NCBI GenBank assembly: GCA_030628305.1
Contig: DAOVRE010000086.1
Coordinates: forward strand, 1 to 6,607
Origin: Candidatus Heimdallarchaeota archaeon
GTDB taxonomy: Archaea > Asgardarchaeota > Heimdallarchaeia > Heimdallarchaeales > Heimdallarchaeaceae
DNA length: 6,607 nt
Direction of reading: 5' to 3'
The translations under genes and the position numbers were made by a program. This document shows, one piece after another, positions 1 through 5,621 of this stretch (positions within the stretch are counted from its first letter, which is position 1; every line of letters starts with the position of its first letter). The notes beneath the pieces are model-generated. The model was given only the letters and a program-made list of their open reading frames with translations. It searched no databases and was not told the DNA's origin.

Positions 1-105
1 AATGGAATAATTGGTTTAACAGCACATGGTATTATTAGTTTTATACAATATAGAAAGGAAAGGGAGAAACTTGATATGTATAAAAATACAAGTGATAAAA
101 CGTGA
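1..105 (+). CDS. C-terminal fragment of a membrane-like protein (partial)
   Basis: Frame 1 is open from the window edge to TGA at 103-105 and gives 34 residues. A hydrophobic stretch (IIGLTAHGIISFI) is followed by a charged tail rich in Arg, Lys and Glu (QYRKEREKLDMYKN). That is the pattern of a last membrane segment with a cytosolic tail. The start lies outside the window and no family can be named. The gene converges on the minus-strand gene ending at 250. The fragment is short, so chance is not excluded, but the hydrophobic-then-charged composition favours a real gene. Confidence 0.5.
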   Translation, partial: NGIIGLTAHGIISFIQYRKEREKLDMYKNTSDKT

Positions 106-221
106 AACTAAAGAATAAGGTTCTAGTACTCACTCTCATTTTGTTTTTATATTAAGTGATATTGAAGTTTAAGAAGATATATCTAATCAAATCTATTCCC
201 TTTCTATTAAATAAGAAATAG

Positions 222-241
222 GAAAATTAGTTCTCCTAATC
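222..241 (-). terminator. Weak hairpin plus T-rich tract after the zinc-ribbon membrane gene
   Basis: About 10 nt beyond the stop codon at 250, the minus strand reads ATTAG-GAGAA-CTAAT followed by TTTTCC and further T-rich sequence. The stem is only 5 bp and AT-rich. Archaea often terminate on U-rich tracts alone, so the T-rich stretch may matter more than the hairpin. The interval 106-249 between the two convergent genes shows nothing else definite. Confidence 0.3.
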
Positions 242-249
242 AAGCAATA

Positions 250-975
250 CTAATCTTTTTCAAGTTTATATCCACACTTTTCACAGATTATTGAATCTCC
301 CTCATAAGCTGTTTTACAGTTCCAACAAACTCGTTTTTCTAATTCTATCCCTTGGTTTCTCTTCCACTCATCTTCTCTAAAATCCACTATGCTTTCCTCC
401 ACCTTCGCCCTAACACTTATATTCACTTTACTCATTCCTGAATAAAATTCTTCAATCTGGTCTGCTTGTTCACGGTGCTTTCGTTGTTCTTCTGCTCTAG
501 CCTTAAAATCAAATAGATATTTGATATTCTGAATAATAGTTCTTTCTCTTTCCTTCCCTCTTTGTCTTAGTATATAGATAAAGGAAGAAATCTGTAAAAT
601 TACCATGATAGCTACCAAAAAAGGAACAATCCTGTTAGCATCCTCGAAATCAACAAATAGAATGTATAAACTAAGTGGAAGATAACCTATAGCAATAAGC
701 AGGAATGGGATACCAAGAAATAGGTAAAGGATCTCATTTATAACATAAGCAAGTTTGTAACCTTCACCATAGAAGTAATTGAAAACATAATGAGAGAGAA
801 AAGAAGCAATCATTATACAAATGGCTAAGATGGTTAAAACCCTAAGTAAACTATCCTCTAGAAAAAAACTATAAACTGTTACAACGATAAGAATAACTAA
901 AACACTAGCACGAAAGACTATATTGTTTTTTCTAAGAAATCTCTTAGTTTTAGTTAGGACAGAATCTTCCATCAT
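250..975 (-). CDS. Membrane protein with C-terminal zinc ribbon, coupled to an HTH regulator
   Basis: This 241-residue protein has about four hydrophobic membrane segments (roughly residues 21-39, 44-66, 76-108 and 116-136). A long, highly charged, probably helical linker follows (about 138-180, rich in Lys, Arg, Glu and Gln). The C-terminus is a four-cysteine zinc ribbon, C217-x2-C220-x10-C231-x2-C234, of the CWNC...CEKCG type. The start ATG overlaps the stop of the upstream HTH gene in an ATGA tetranucleotide, so the two are almost certainly co-transcribed and translationally coupled. A second ATG follows directly (MM), and either could be used. I do not recognise a family. The architecture suggests a membrane-anchored protein with a cytosolic binding module, possibly the sensor or effector partner of the regulator; that role is inference from context. 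The stop is TAG at 252-250. Confidence 0.9.
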   Translation of the reverse strand: MMEDSVLTKTKRFLRKNNIVFRASVLVILIVVTVYSFFLEDSLLRVLTILAICIMIASFLSHYVFNYFYGEGYKLAYVINEILYLFLGIPFLLIAIGYLPLSLYILFVDFEDANRIVPFLVAIMVILQISSFIYILRQRGKERERTIIQNIKYLFDFKARAEEQRKHREQADQIEEFYSGMSKVNISVRAKVEESIVDFREDEWKRNQGIELEKRVCWNCKTAYEGDSIICEKCGYKLEKD

Positions 976-1580
976 TTTCTATCCTTCTCCATTGGTAATA
1001 ATCCTAATATCATCGCATGTGTTATGTCTTCCCAGATTTCTGATGGAGATGTATCTTCTCTATGCTTTTCAAAAATTGTGGAAACCAAGCTATCAAAAGT
1101 CTCTCTAACAAGAGCTACATCATTATCTCTAATATAACGAATTTTAGCAAGACTGTGTTTATCCTGTTTTATTAACTCCTTAACTTCTTCATTGGTCATT
1201 TTAGATATCTGTAAAATTTTCCTATTGAGATGCATCACAACTATGTGATACTGAAAGAGAAAAGCTTCTCTCATTCTCTCTTGGGTTTCATATAACTCCC
1301 TTCTAATCTTAAATTCTTTCGGACTGTAAGTTTCTTCATTGATTTTATACGTTTTTTGTAAGAGATTCTTTCCTGGAAGGATATGGTTCTCAGAAACAAT
1401 TAACCTGCTCTCTTCTAATTGGTTGAGATGATAGTAAATATTTGTCTTTTTTAGATTAAGTTTTTTAGCTAATTCTTTTGCTGTTAAATTGACTCCACGC
1501 CGGATTTCATCCCAAATTTCTATCTTGATGGGATCGCTAACCATATCAAGCATTTTTATAGAAATACTCTTTTTACTCAT
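972..1580 (-). CDS. Winged-helix HTH transcriptional regulator (ArsR-like)
   Basis: The N-terminal half is a winged helix-turn-helix domain: MVSDPIKIEIWDEI, then LTAKELAKKLNLKKTNIYYH with a recognition helix ending in HLNQLEESRLIV, and a wing (VSENHILPGKNLLQKTYKI). This is the layout of ArsR/HTH_20-type archaeal regulators. The C-terminal ~115 residues are helical and charged, probably for dimerisation. No metal-binding cysteine motif is visible. I place the start at the ATG at 1580 (protein begins MSKKS), because GGTGAT, a perfect anti-Shine-Dalgarno match, lies 3-4 nt upstream. An ATG five codons further upstream (1595) is the alternative. It is the first gene of a two-gene operon; its stop overlaps the next start by 4 nt. 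Inverted repeats upstream (1654-1669 and 1698-1725) are candidate operators. The ligand or signal is unknown. Confidence 0.9.
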   Translation of the reverse strand: MSKKSISIKMLDMVSDPIKIEIWDEIRRGVNLTAKELAKKLNLKKTNIYYHLNQLEESRLIVSENHILPGKNLLQKTYKINEETYSPKEFKIRRELYETQERMREAFLFQYHIVVMHLNRKILQISKMTNEEVKELIKQDKHSLAKIRYIRDNDVALVRETFDSLVSTIFEKHREDTSPSEIWEDITHAMILGLLPMEKDRK

Positions 1581-1583
1581 TGT

Positions 1584-1589
1584 ATCACC
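1584..1589 (-). promoter_or_regulatory. Shine-Dalgarno GGTGAT setting the HTH start
   Basis: GGTGAT on the minus strand is complementary to the conserved archaeal 16S 3' end (AUCACC). It sits just upstream of the ATG at 1580 and downstream of the alternative ATG at 1595, which favours the shorter protein. The spacer is rather short (3-4 nt). It is the clearest Shine-Dalgarno in the window; most other genes appear leaderless. Confidence 0.6.
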
Positions 1590-1653
1590 CTTCATTCTGT
1601 GAAATTTCTCTAATCTCTGTAGTAAATCAGTAGCTTGTTGATATATTATCGTT

Positions 1654-1669
1654 GTTTATATTTATAAAC
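1654..1669. promoter_or_regulatory. TATA-containing inverted repeat upstream of the HTH operon
   Basis: GTTTATA-TT-TATAAAC is a perfect 7-bp inverted repeat with a 2-nt centre. It lies about 75 nt upstream of the HTH start and contains a TATA-like core on either strand. It could be the basal promoter, an operator for a dimeric regulator, or both; overlap would allow autorepression. AT-rich palindromes of this size do occur by chance in such DNA. Confidence 0.4.
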
Positions 1670-1697
1670 GTATTCAAAAAATGTAGAACGTTATAAT

Positions 1698-1725
1698 TAA
1701 ATCAAAAATAGTTGTGTTTGATTTA
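1698..1725. repeat. 9-bp perfect inverted repeat, 10-nt spacer
   Basis: TAAATCAAA at 1698-1706 and TTTGATTTA at 1717-1725 are exact reverse complements separated by 10 nt. The repeat lies between the end of the methyltransferase gene (1793) and the start of the HTH operon. As DNA it could be an operator for a dimeric regulator. As minus-strand RNA it could form a 9-bp hairpin with a T6 tract (1681-1676) about 16 nt downstream, i.e. a terminator for the methyltransferase. The sequence does not decide between these. Confidence 0.45.
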
Positions 1726-1792
1726 GAAAGTCAGTTCAATCAGTGATGATTTAGGAATATTGCCAATGGTACTCCTTGACATTTTTTTAATT

Positions 1793-2362
1793 TTAATTAT
1801 TCTCTGTATTCTCTATATTTTGTTCATTCAACTCTTTTTTTGAAGAATATTTTCTACGTATGAGCGCAAAGCCAAGACTGAGGAAAATTGATAGAAACAA
1901 GAAAACCGTGGGCCAATATTCTTTGCTAATAGTATCACATGGCCAAAACATCCATCTTATTGATGGAAGAGATAATAGTTGTACAAGAAGGTACATTGCA
2001 GCAAAAAACACTCCACATGAAAATACAGTAACTGGAATGCGAATCATGTAATTAGCTTCTTTGATATTTTCTTCATCAACTTGTTTCTTAGATAGTTTAG
2101 GGAAAAAACTACCTGTTTTGGATCTGTAAAGTAAATATTCTCTCCCAAATTGCTTTGTCAAAGCCCAATCTTCATATTCGGAGATAAAGAAGAGTATGAT
2201 AGCAAAGATAGACCATGAGAGAATGTCACCAACCTTAATACCAGAATCTGTTGTCCAAGGGATGTAAAGTGAGTTTACAAATGCCATGAGTATAATTCCT
2301 AAGTGCTGAGGATGTCGTATATACTTATATGGTTCACCAGTTGCTAATCCGCCTTTTTTTTC
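1793..2362 (-). CDS. C-terminal part of frame-split ICMT/PEMT-like membrane methyltransferase
   Basis: This part carries the SAM-binding signature of the ICMT/PEMT family: GEPYKYIRHPQHLG, encoded just upstream of the first in-frame ATG (2287), then the second signature E-x2-W-x3-KQFGREYLLYR with FFPKL. Two further hydrophobic segments and a polar Asn/Glu-rich tail follow. The family methylates membrane-embedded or lipid-like substrates (isoprenylcysteine, phospholipids and others) using SAM. The frame is open from 2362 and has no good start before the signature. A product starting at ATG 2287 (164 residues) would lack the RHPQ loop and could hardly bind SAM. The part therefore belongs to the same protein as the ORF at 2655-2344, joined by a -1 shift in the A8 tract; together they would give about 287 residues. 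The substrate is not predictable. Confidence 0.85.
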   Translation of the reverse strand, partial: EKKGGLATGEPYKYIRHPQHLGIILMAFVNSLYIPWTTDSGIKVGDILSWSIFAIILFFISEYEDWALTKQFGREYLLYRSKTGSFFPKLSKKQVDEENIKEANYMIRIPVTVFSCGVFFAAMYLLVQLLSLPSIRWMFWPCDTISKEYWPTVFLFLSIFLSLGFALIRRKYSSKKELNEQNIENTENN

Positions 2363-2655
2363 TTAACTTTAACTAAAGTGGTTACACCCCATATAAACAA
2401 AGTCAGTCCAAGTACGAATGTAAGAACCTCGAAAATCATTAAGGAAATGAACTCTGGGAATCTAAAATATCCTAATACCCAATTTGGATTGCCAAAAATA
2501 GCAAATATACTCCAAGAAGAGAAGGCTAAAGGAGCCATCCAAGCCATTGGAATAAGAATGCTTGCTATTATGGGAGTATAGACCCAAATAATTGTTGGAA
2601 GCATCAGTATAATAGTAACCATTTTTGATAAAACAGCCTTAAGCTTATCTTTCAT
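2344..2655 (-). CDS. N-terminal part of frame-split ICMT/PEMT-like membrane methyltransferase
   Basis: 103 residues beginning MKDKLKAVLSKM, with hydrophobic segments at about 12-38, 41-55 and 69-93, and ending in KVKKKKAD before TAG. In ICMT/PEMT-like proteins a membrane segment followed by a short basic stretch leads straight into the G-x-Y-x-Y-x-RHPQ SAM-binding loop. Here that loop is encoded directly downstream in the -1 frame. A TATA-like element centred about 26 nt upstream of the ATG suggests a leaderless message. Alone, this product has no catalytic motif. The split could be a sequencing or assembly error in the homopolymer, a genuine mutation, or programmed frameshifting or slippage. 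It is divergent from the 2H phosphoesterase gene. Confidence 0.8.
   Translation of the reverse strand: MKDKLKAVLSKMVTIILMLPTIIWVYTPIIASILIPMAWMAPLAFSSWSIFAIFGNPNWVLGYFRFPEFISLMIFEVLTFVLGLTLFIWGVTTLVKVKKKKAD
2354..2361 (-). other. A8 tract / A-AAA-AAG slippery heptamer at the frame split
   Basis: On the minus strand the upstream frame reads AAG AAA AAA AAG GCG GAT TAG. The A-AAA-AAG within it is exactly the E. coli dnaX-type -1 slippery heptamer, with an in-frame stop two codons later. A -1 slip leads straight into GGC GGA TTA GCA, the conserved methyltransferase frame. Equally, removing one A from the run would restore a single ORF, so an indel in the homopolymer is a simple alternative. Confidence 0.7.
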
Positions 2656-2676
2656 CGCAGATACCTTGCCTTGAAC

Positions 2677-2684
2677 TATTATAA
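2677..2684 (-). promoter_or_regulatory. TATA box of the methyltransferase gene
   Basis: TTATAATA on the minus strand is centred about 26 nt before the ATG at 2655. That spacing puts transcription initiation at or next to the start codon. Confidence 0.5.
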
Positions 2685-2759
2685 GGGTTGTTCAGAAAGG
2701 ATTGAAATCAGAATCAGTTAATCTTTTCTCGGTAACATTCTTAAGAAGAGTTATGTTAA

Positions 2760-2767
2760 TTTAATAT
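2760..2767 (+). promoter_or_regulatory. TATA-like element of the 2H phosphoesterase gene
   Basis: TTTAATAT is centred about 26 nt before the ATG at 2790, consistent with a leaderless transcript. The gap 2656-2789 is a divergent promoter region. Confidence 0.5.
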
Positions 2768-2789
2768 CAATTGCTCAAGGTAATTCTTT

Positions 2790-3458
2790 ATGAACCAAGT
2801 TGATGTGTATAAAAGGAATTGGAACAAATATAGTCGAATTATTAGAGACGGTTTAATCTCTCATCTGGATGATAACTATGTTTGGTTAGGTAAGAAGGTG
2901 CATGATAGAACTAATCCACCTTTCCTTGCTAGTATTGTTAAGGTTGATTCCAGTCTTTGGAAGAATATTCAGGAAATACAATCAGATATTGAGAGAATTG
3001 ATTCAAGGCAGGAATTTTTTCACCCAACATATTTTCACATTACTCTAAGTGAATTTGGTTGGAAAGATCAAGTTGATTACAATAAAATTAAACAAAAGAT
3101 GGAAGATATTCTTCTTGATTTTTCACCCTTTAAGTTGGAGATTAAGGGGTTAAATTGTTTTGAACGAATAATTTATGCTCAAGTTTTTGATGAAAACCGA
3201 GTTCTGCGGAGTATTTATTATAGGATGTTAGAAGAATTTTCGTTTCTAGAAAAACGTTTTCCTGAATATATTCCCCATGTTTCTATGATTAGAATCAACA
3301 CAGAAGAAGCAAAAGATGTGATAGATCAGGTTGAACACAAGTATAGAGAAGTGAATATAGGCGAAATGAAAGTAGATAATATCCAAATTGTTTCAGTAAG
3401 ACCATACTTAAGTGTTGGAAGGATTAGGACAGAAGATAAGATAGTTCTAAGTGATTAA
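2790..3458 (+). CDS. 2H phosphoesterase superfamily protein (LigT / 2'-5' RNA ligase-like)
   Basis: 222 residues with the two H-x-T/S motifs that define the 2H superfamily: H83-I-T85 in FHPTYFHITLSEFGW and H163-V-S165 in YIPHVSMIRI, 80 residues apart as expected for the bilobed fold. Members hydrolyse or form 2',5' or cyclic phosphodiester bonds, for example 2'-5' RNA ligase/cyclic phosphodiesterase (LigT/ThpR), AKAP7-like 2'-5' phosphodiesterases and tRNA-splicing-related enzymes. Both catalytic histidines are present, so activity is likely. The exact substrate cannot be assigned. The first ~40 residues are a polar extension before the core strands (PPFLASIVKV). The gene has its own promoter and lies 73 nt upstream of tRNA-Thr. 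Proximity to the tRNA hints at RNA repair or processing but may be coincidental. Confidence 0.9.
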   Translation: MNQVDVYKRNWNKYSRIIRDGLISHLDDNYVWLGKKVHDRTNPPFLASIVKVDSSLWKNIQEIQSDIERIDSRQEFFHPTYFHITLSEFGWKDQVDYNKIKQKMEDILLDFSPFKLEIKGLNCFERIIYAQVFDENRVLRSIYYRMLEEFSFLEKRFPEYIPHVSMIRINTEEAKDVIDQVEHKYREVNIGEMKVDNIQIVSVRPYLSVGRIRTEDKIVLSD

Positions 3459-3496
3459 TAGTCCTACAAAACAAATTAGTTACAATCAAAATATTT

Positions 3497-3505
3497 TTTA
3501 TATGC
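3497..3505 (+). promoter_or_regulatory. tRNA-Thr promoter
   Basis: TTTATATGC lies within a T-run, with TTGCA at 3522-3526 about 25 nt downstream. A TATA box plus a TGC-type initiator is the classical archaeal stable-RNA promoter layout. It implies a leader of about 8 nt. Confidence 0.55.
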
Positions 3506-3531
3506 TTACGCTCAAAACTCTTTGCAGAATA

Positions 3532-3606
3532 GCCTCGGTAACTCAGCGGCAGAGTGATTGACTTGTAATCAATTAGTCGGGGGTTCAATTCCCCTCCGAG
3601 GCTCCA
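3532..3606 (+). tRNA. tRNA-Thr (anticodon UGU)
   Basis: A full cloverleaf can be drawn. The acceptor stem is GCCTCGG (3532-3538) with CCGAGGC (3596-3602). The D stem is ACTC/GAGT. The anticodon stem ATTGA/TCAAT encloses the loop CTTGTAA (anticodon TGT, reading ACA). The variable loop is TAGTC, and the T arm is GGGGG-TTCAATT-CCCCT. The discriminator is T73, typical of archaeal tRNA-Thr, and CCA is encoded at 3604-3606. There is no intron. A T5 tract (3612-3616) downstream is a likely terminator. Confidence 0.97.
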
Positions 3607-3611
3607 TCACA

Positions 3612-3616
3612 TTTTT
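3612..3616 (+). terminator. T5 tract after tRNA-Thr
   Basis: A short T-run lies 6 nt beyond the encoded CCA, in the position expected for archaeal U-rich termination of the tRNA transcript. There is no hairpin. Confidence 0.4.
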
Positions 3617-3632
3617 CATTTCGTCTGAAAAC

Positions 3633-3642
3633 TTTAAAATAT
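3633..3642 (+). promoter_or_regulatory. TATA box of the csaA-like gene
   Basis: TTTAAAATAT is centred about 26 nt before the ATG at 3664, implying leaderless transcription separate from the tRNA. Confidence 0.5.
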
Positions 3643-3663
3643 TCTGTATCTATTGCTTCCTTC

Positions 3664-3996
3664 ATGATAAGTTATGAGGATTTTGAGCGTGTCGATATAA
3701 GAGTAGGTAAAATAATCAAAGCAGAAGAGTTTCCTGAAGCCAAAAAGCCCATGTATAAACTGTTAATCGATTTTGGAGAAAAGATTGGGGTAAAGAAGTC
3801 TAGTGCTCAATTGGTTGTTAATTATACTTTAGCAAGATTAGAAAACAGACTTGTAGCATGTGTAATTAATTTTCCCCCGCGTCAAATAGGTCCAGTGAAA
3901 TCAGAAGTACTAGTTTTGGGCTTTCCAGATGATTTAGGTGAACCCGTTCTTATCAAACCAGACATTGATGTACCTCTAGGTGGAAAGTTATACTGA
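3664..3996 (+). CDS. csaA: CsaA-family tRNA-binding-domain protein
   Basis: 110 residues, the full usual length of CsaA, made of a single OB-fold tRNA-binding domain (the EMAP-II/Trbp111 type also found at the C-terminus of MetRS). Diagnostic stretches are FERVDIRVGKI, YKLLIDFGEKIGVKKSSAQL, and NFPPRQIGPVKSEVLVLG, ending VPLGGKLY. Bacterial CsaA has been described as an export-related chaperone, and the fold binds tRNA-like structures as a homodimer; the archaeal role is unsettled. The gene lies 57 nt downstream of tRNA-Thr. Its TGA (3994-3996) directly abuts the stop codon of the convergent GrpB-family gene, so its 3' UTR must overlap that gene antisense. T-rich sequence just past 3996 may serve for termination. 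Confidence 0.95.
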   Translation: MISYEDFERVDIRVGKIIKAEEFPEAKKPMYKLLIDFGEKIGVKKSSAQLVVNYTLARLENRLVACVINFPPRQIGPVKSEVLVLGFPDDLGEPVLIKPDIDVPLGGKLY

Positions 3997-4518
3997 TTAT
4001 TCTTCTTTCGCTTTCTTGATTATTTCTTGAATAAACTCTGACTTTCCTGTAGTATATTTTTCTCTATCAAGCTCGAACTTCTTATGCAGAACTTGTTTTA
4101 ACCTTGAATACTCTTCCGCTTCTTCTGGATTTGCTCTTAGATAATCTCTAAACAAGATATGTTTTGTCCACTCTGGATGATTCTTCTCCACAACATGAAG
4201 ATGGTGAGTTCTGAACTTTTCTCCCCCTTTAACAAAAAGATGTCTATCGGGAATTCCCTGTTCCCCACGATGAACGTAATCCAGCTGTTTTAATGGCTTG
4301 ATAATTTTTGATATGTTTGACAATGAGTTAATAGCAGCAAGAATATCGATAATTGGTTTCGAAACAATGCCAGGTATTGCAGTACTTCCTATATGTTGAA
4401 CATCTTCGAAATAATCACCGGTTGCTGTAAGAAGTTTATTAGATTCTTCTTCAAAAAGAGTTTTCCACTTGGGATTATACTTACTTAACTTTACAACACC
4501 ACGTTTTAAACCGATCAT
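3997..4518 (-). CDS. GrpB/UPF0157 family protein (nucleotidyltransferase fold)
   Basis: The GrpB-family (COG2320) signature is clear: VKLSKYNPKWKTLFEEE near the N-terminus, HIGSTAIPGIVSKPIIDI at the core, and a conserved HHLHVVEKNHPEW ... FRDYLRANPEEAEEY block. The family has a minimal nucleotidyltransferase-like fold (GS plus acidic KPIIDI motif), and related domains occur fused to dephospho-CoA kinase. The biochemical function is mostly uncharacterised. I choose the ATG at 4518 (173 residues), which matches the usual family N-terminus and lies about 30 nt from a TATA box at 4547-4552. The frame extends to a TTG at 4569, but the extra 17 residues look non-conserved. The gene is convergent with csaA at zero spacing and divergent from the methyltransferase at 4643. 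Confidence 0.92.
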   Translation of the reverse strand: MIGLKRGVVKLSKYNPKWKTLFEEESNKLLTATGDYFEDVQHIGSTAIPGIVSKPIIDILAAINSLSNISKIIKPLKQLDYVHRGEQGIPDRHLFVKGGEKFRTHHLHVVEKNHPEWTKHILFRDYLRANPEEAEEYSRLKQVLHKKFELDREKYTTGKSEFIQEIIKKAKEE

Positions 4519-4546
4519 ATTATCGAAACAAAGAAACCTAAGTTTG

Positions 4547-4552
4547 TTTATA
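4547..4552 (-). promoter_or_regulatory. TATA box of the GrpB-family gene
   Basis: TATAAA within AAAATATAAAC on the minus strand is centred 31-33 nt before the ATG at 4518. It lies inside the 5' extension of the frame, which supports the downstream ATG rather than the TTG at 4569. Confidence 0.45.
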
Positions 4553-4611
4553 TTTTTATCTTTTAGCAAGGATAAGGTGCACGTAGCAAAACAGATTTTC
4601 GAATAGGATGA

Positions 4612-4619
4612 TTTAATAT
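4612..4619 (+). promoter_or_regulatory. TATA-like element of the SAM methyltransferase gene
   Basis: TTTAATAT, within a near-symmetrical AT stretch, is centred about 27 nt before the ATG at 4643, consistent with leaderless transcription. Confidence 0.5.
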
Positions 4620-4642
4620 ATTATCACAATCATTGAATCTAT

Positions 4643-5515
4643 ATGCATCCTAAGGATGAAATCGAATCTGAATTACAGAGACTGCATGACTTTGGATTTT
4701 TAAAGCAAAATGAATCAATTTCAGATATACGAAACGATTTACATTCTTCAGAGATGTGGGCAGATGTTTTCTGGAGAAGAAGAAAAAATCATGCCAGAAG
4801 AGATGATCCTGAGATTCAATTCTTATTTGAAAACAACCCAAAAACAATTCTAGAAATCGGTACAGCCTATGGGCGCATTCTAAACAAGATTGCTTTAGAA
4901 AACGAAAAACAAGTTAAAAAAGCAAAATTATTTGGAATTGAGATTTGTAAACACTGTGAGAAATACTTCCAAACTTATTCAAAAAAACACCCTTTGTTAG
5001 AGAATAACACTATTCTTTTTGATGATTTCTTAAAAAACAACAATGTGTTTCAAAAACAATTTGATGTAATAGTTTTACCAATGAATACCTTCCCCAGTTT
5101 TCCTATTTCAATGTTGGATGATCTATTCTCAGCTGTTAGAAAACACTTGAATCCTAATGGTTTATGGCTTTTTTCAACCTACAAACCAAAAGCAACTGAT
5201 AACAAGTTCAATTCAGAAAGTTCAACATGGAATCACAGTGGAGAGTTATTAGTAGACCTAGGCAAAGACATTATTGCTGGTGAACATTATCAATTTCCAG
5301 CAGTTAAGAAGGACTATGGAATGCGAGCAATCACTTATTCCTCATATACCAGACTAACACGAGATTACAAATTAAAAGAAAGGATAGTTTATAGAAACAC
5401 GAGGGAGTTTATTAATCCTGATGATTTGAAGAAAATAATAAGTGACTATGACTTTCATATTAAATTCATAGACACCTCAAGCCATTCAGCAGTATATTGC
5501 TTGTCAATAACTTAG
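4643..5515 (+). CDS. Class I SAM-dependent methyltransferase
   Basis: 290 residues. A ~60-residue helical, charged N-terminal region precedes a Rossmann-type methyltransferase core. Motif I is TILEIGTAYGRIL (about 68-80; E-x-G-x-x-x-G glycine loop). The acidic end of strand 2 is LFGIEICKHC (E100). An aspartate at LFDDFL (about 125-130) probably contacts the adenine, followed by FDVIVLPMNTFPSF (about 140-152) and HLNPNGLWLFSTYKP (about 168-182). The C-terminal ~110 residues would cap the active site. The closest general type is the small-molecule Methyltransf_11/25 group; the substrate cannot be named. A TATA element about 27 nt upstream gives it its own promoter. It shares the 124-nt intergenic region with the divergent GrpB-family gene. 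Confidence 0.92.
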   Translation: MHPKDEIESELQRLHDFGFLKQNESISDIRNDLHSSEMWADVFWRRRKNHARRDDPEIQFLFENNPKTILEIGTAYGRILNKIALENEKQVKKAKLFGIEICKHCEKYFQTYSKKHPLLENNTILFDDFLKNNNVFQKQFDVIVLPMNTFPSFPISMLDDLFSAVRKHLNPNGLWLFSTYKPKATDNKFNSESSTWNHSGELLVDLGKDIIAGEHYQFPAVKKDYGMRAITYSSYTRLTRDYKLKERIVYRNTREFINPDDLKKIISDYDFHIKFIDTSSHSAVYCLSIT

Positions 5516-5621
5516 ACTTGTATAGTAGTAGTGGTTAGTCTATCAGTTTAATATGTATAAATTAGAATTCCCTTCCCTTTTAACTAACCTCAAAATGAAG
5601 TTAGGAAAAACAGGTAAGTGA

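Noticed and set aside
202..224. Imperfect inverted repeat around CTATT/AATAG between the first two genes, considered as an operator or CRISPR-like repeat.
   Set aside because: Short, AT-rich and single-copy; no repeated spacer pattern is seen anywhere in the window.
923..1108. Plus-strand 61-codon ORF across the HTH/zinc-ribbon gene junction.
   Set aside because: It lies antisense to two well-supported genes and has no motif of its own.
1860..2581. Plus-strand ORFs of about 63-67 codons opposite the membrane methyltransferase.
   Set aside because: They are antisense shadows of a clearly coding minus-strand gene and lack promoters or recognisable motifs.
4650..4847. Minus-strand 65-codon ORF inside the SAM methyltransferase gene.
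   Set aside because: It is a shadow of the methyltransferase frame; its composition simply mirrors the coding strand.
5583..5609. CTAAC...GTTAG inverted repeat between the convergent methyltransferase and small-protein genes, considered as a terminator.
   Set aside because: Only about 5 bp with an 11-nt loop and no good T-run after it; indistinguishable from chance.
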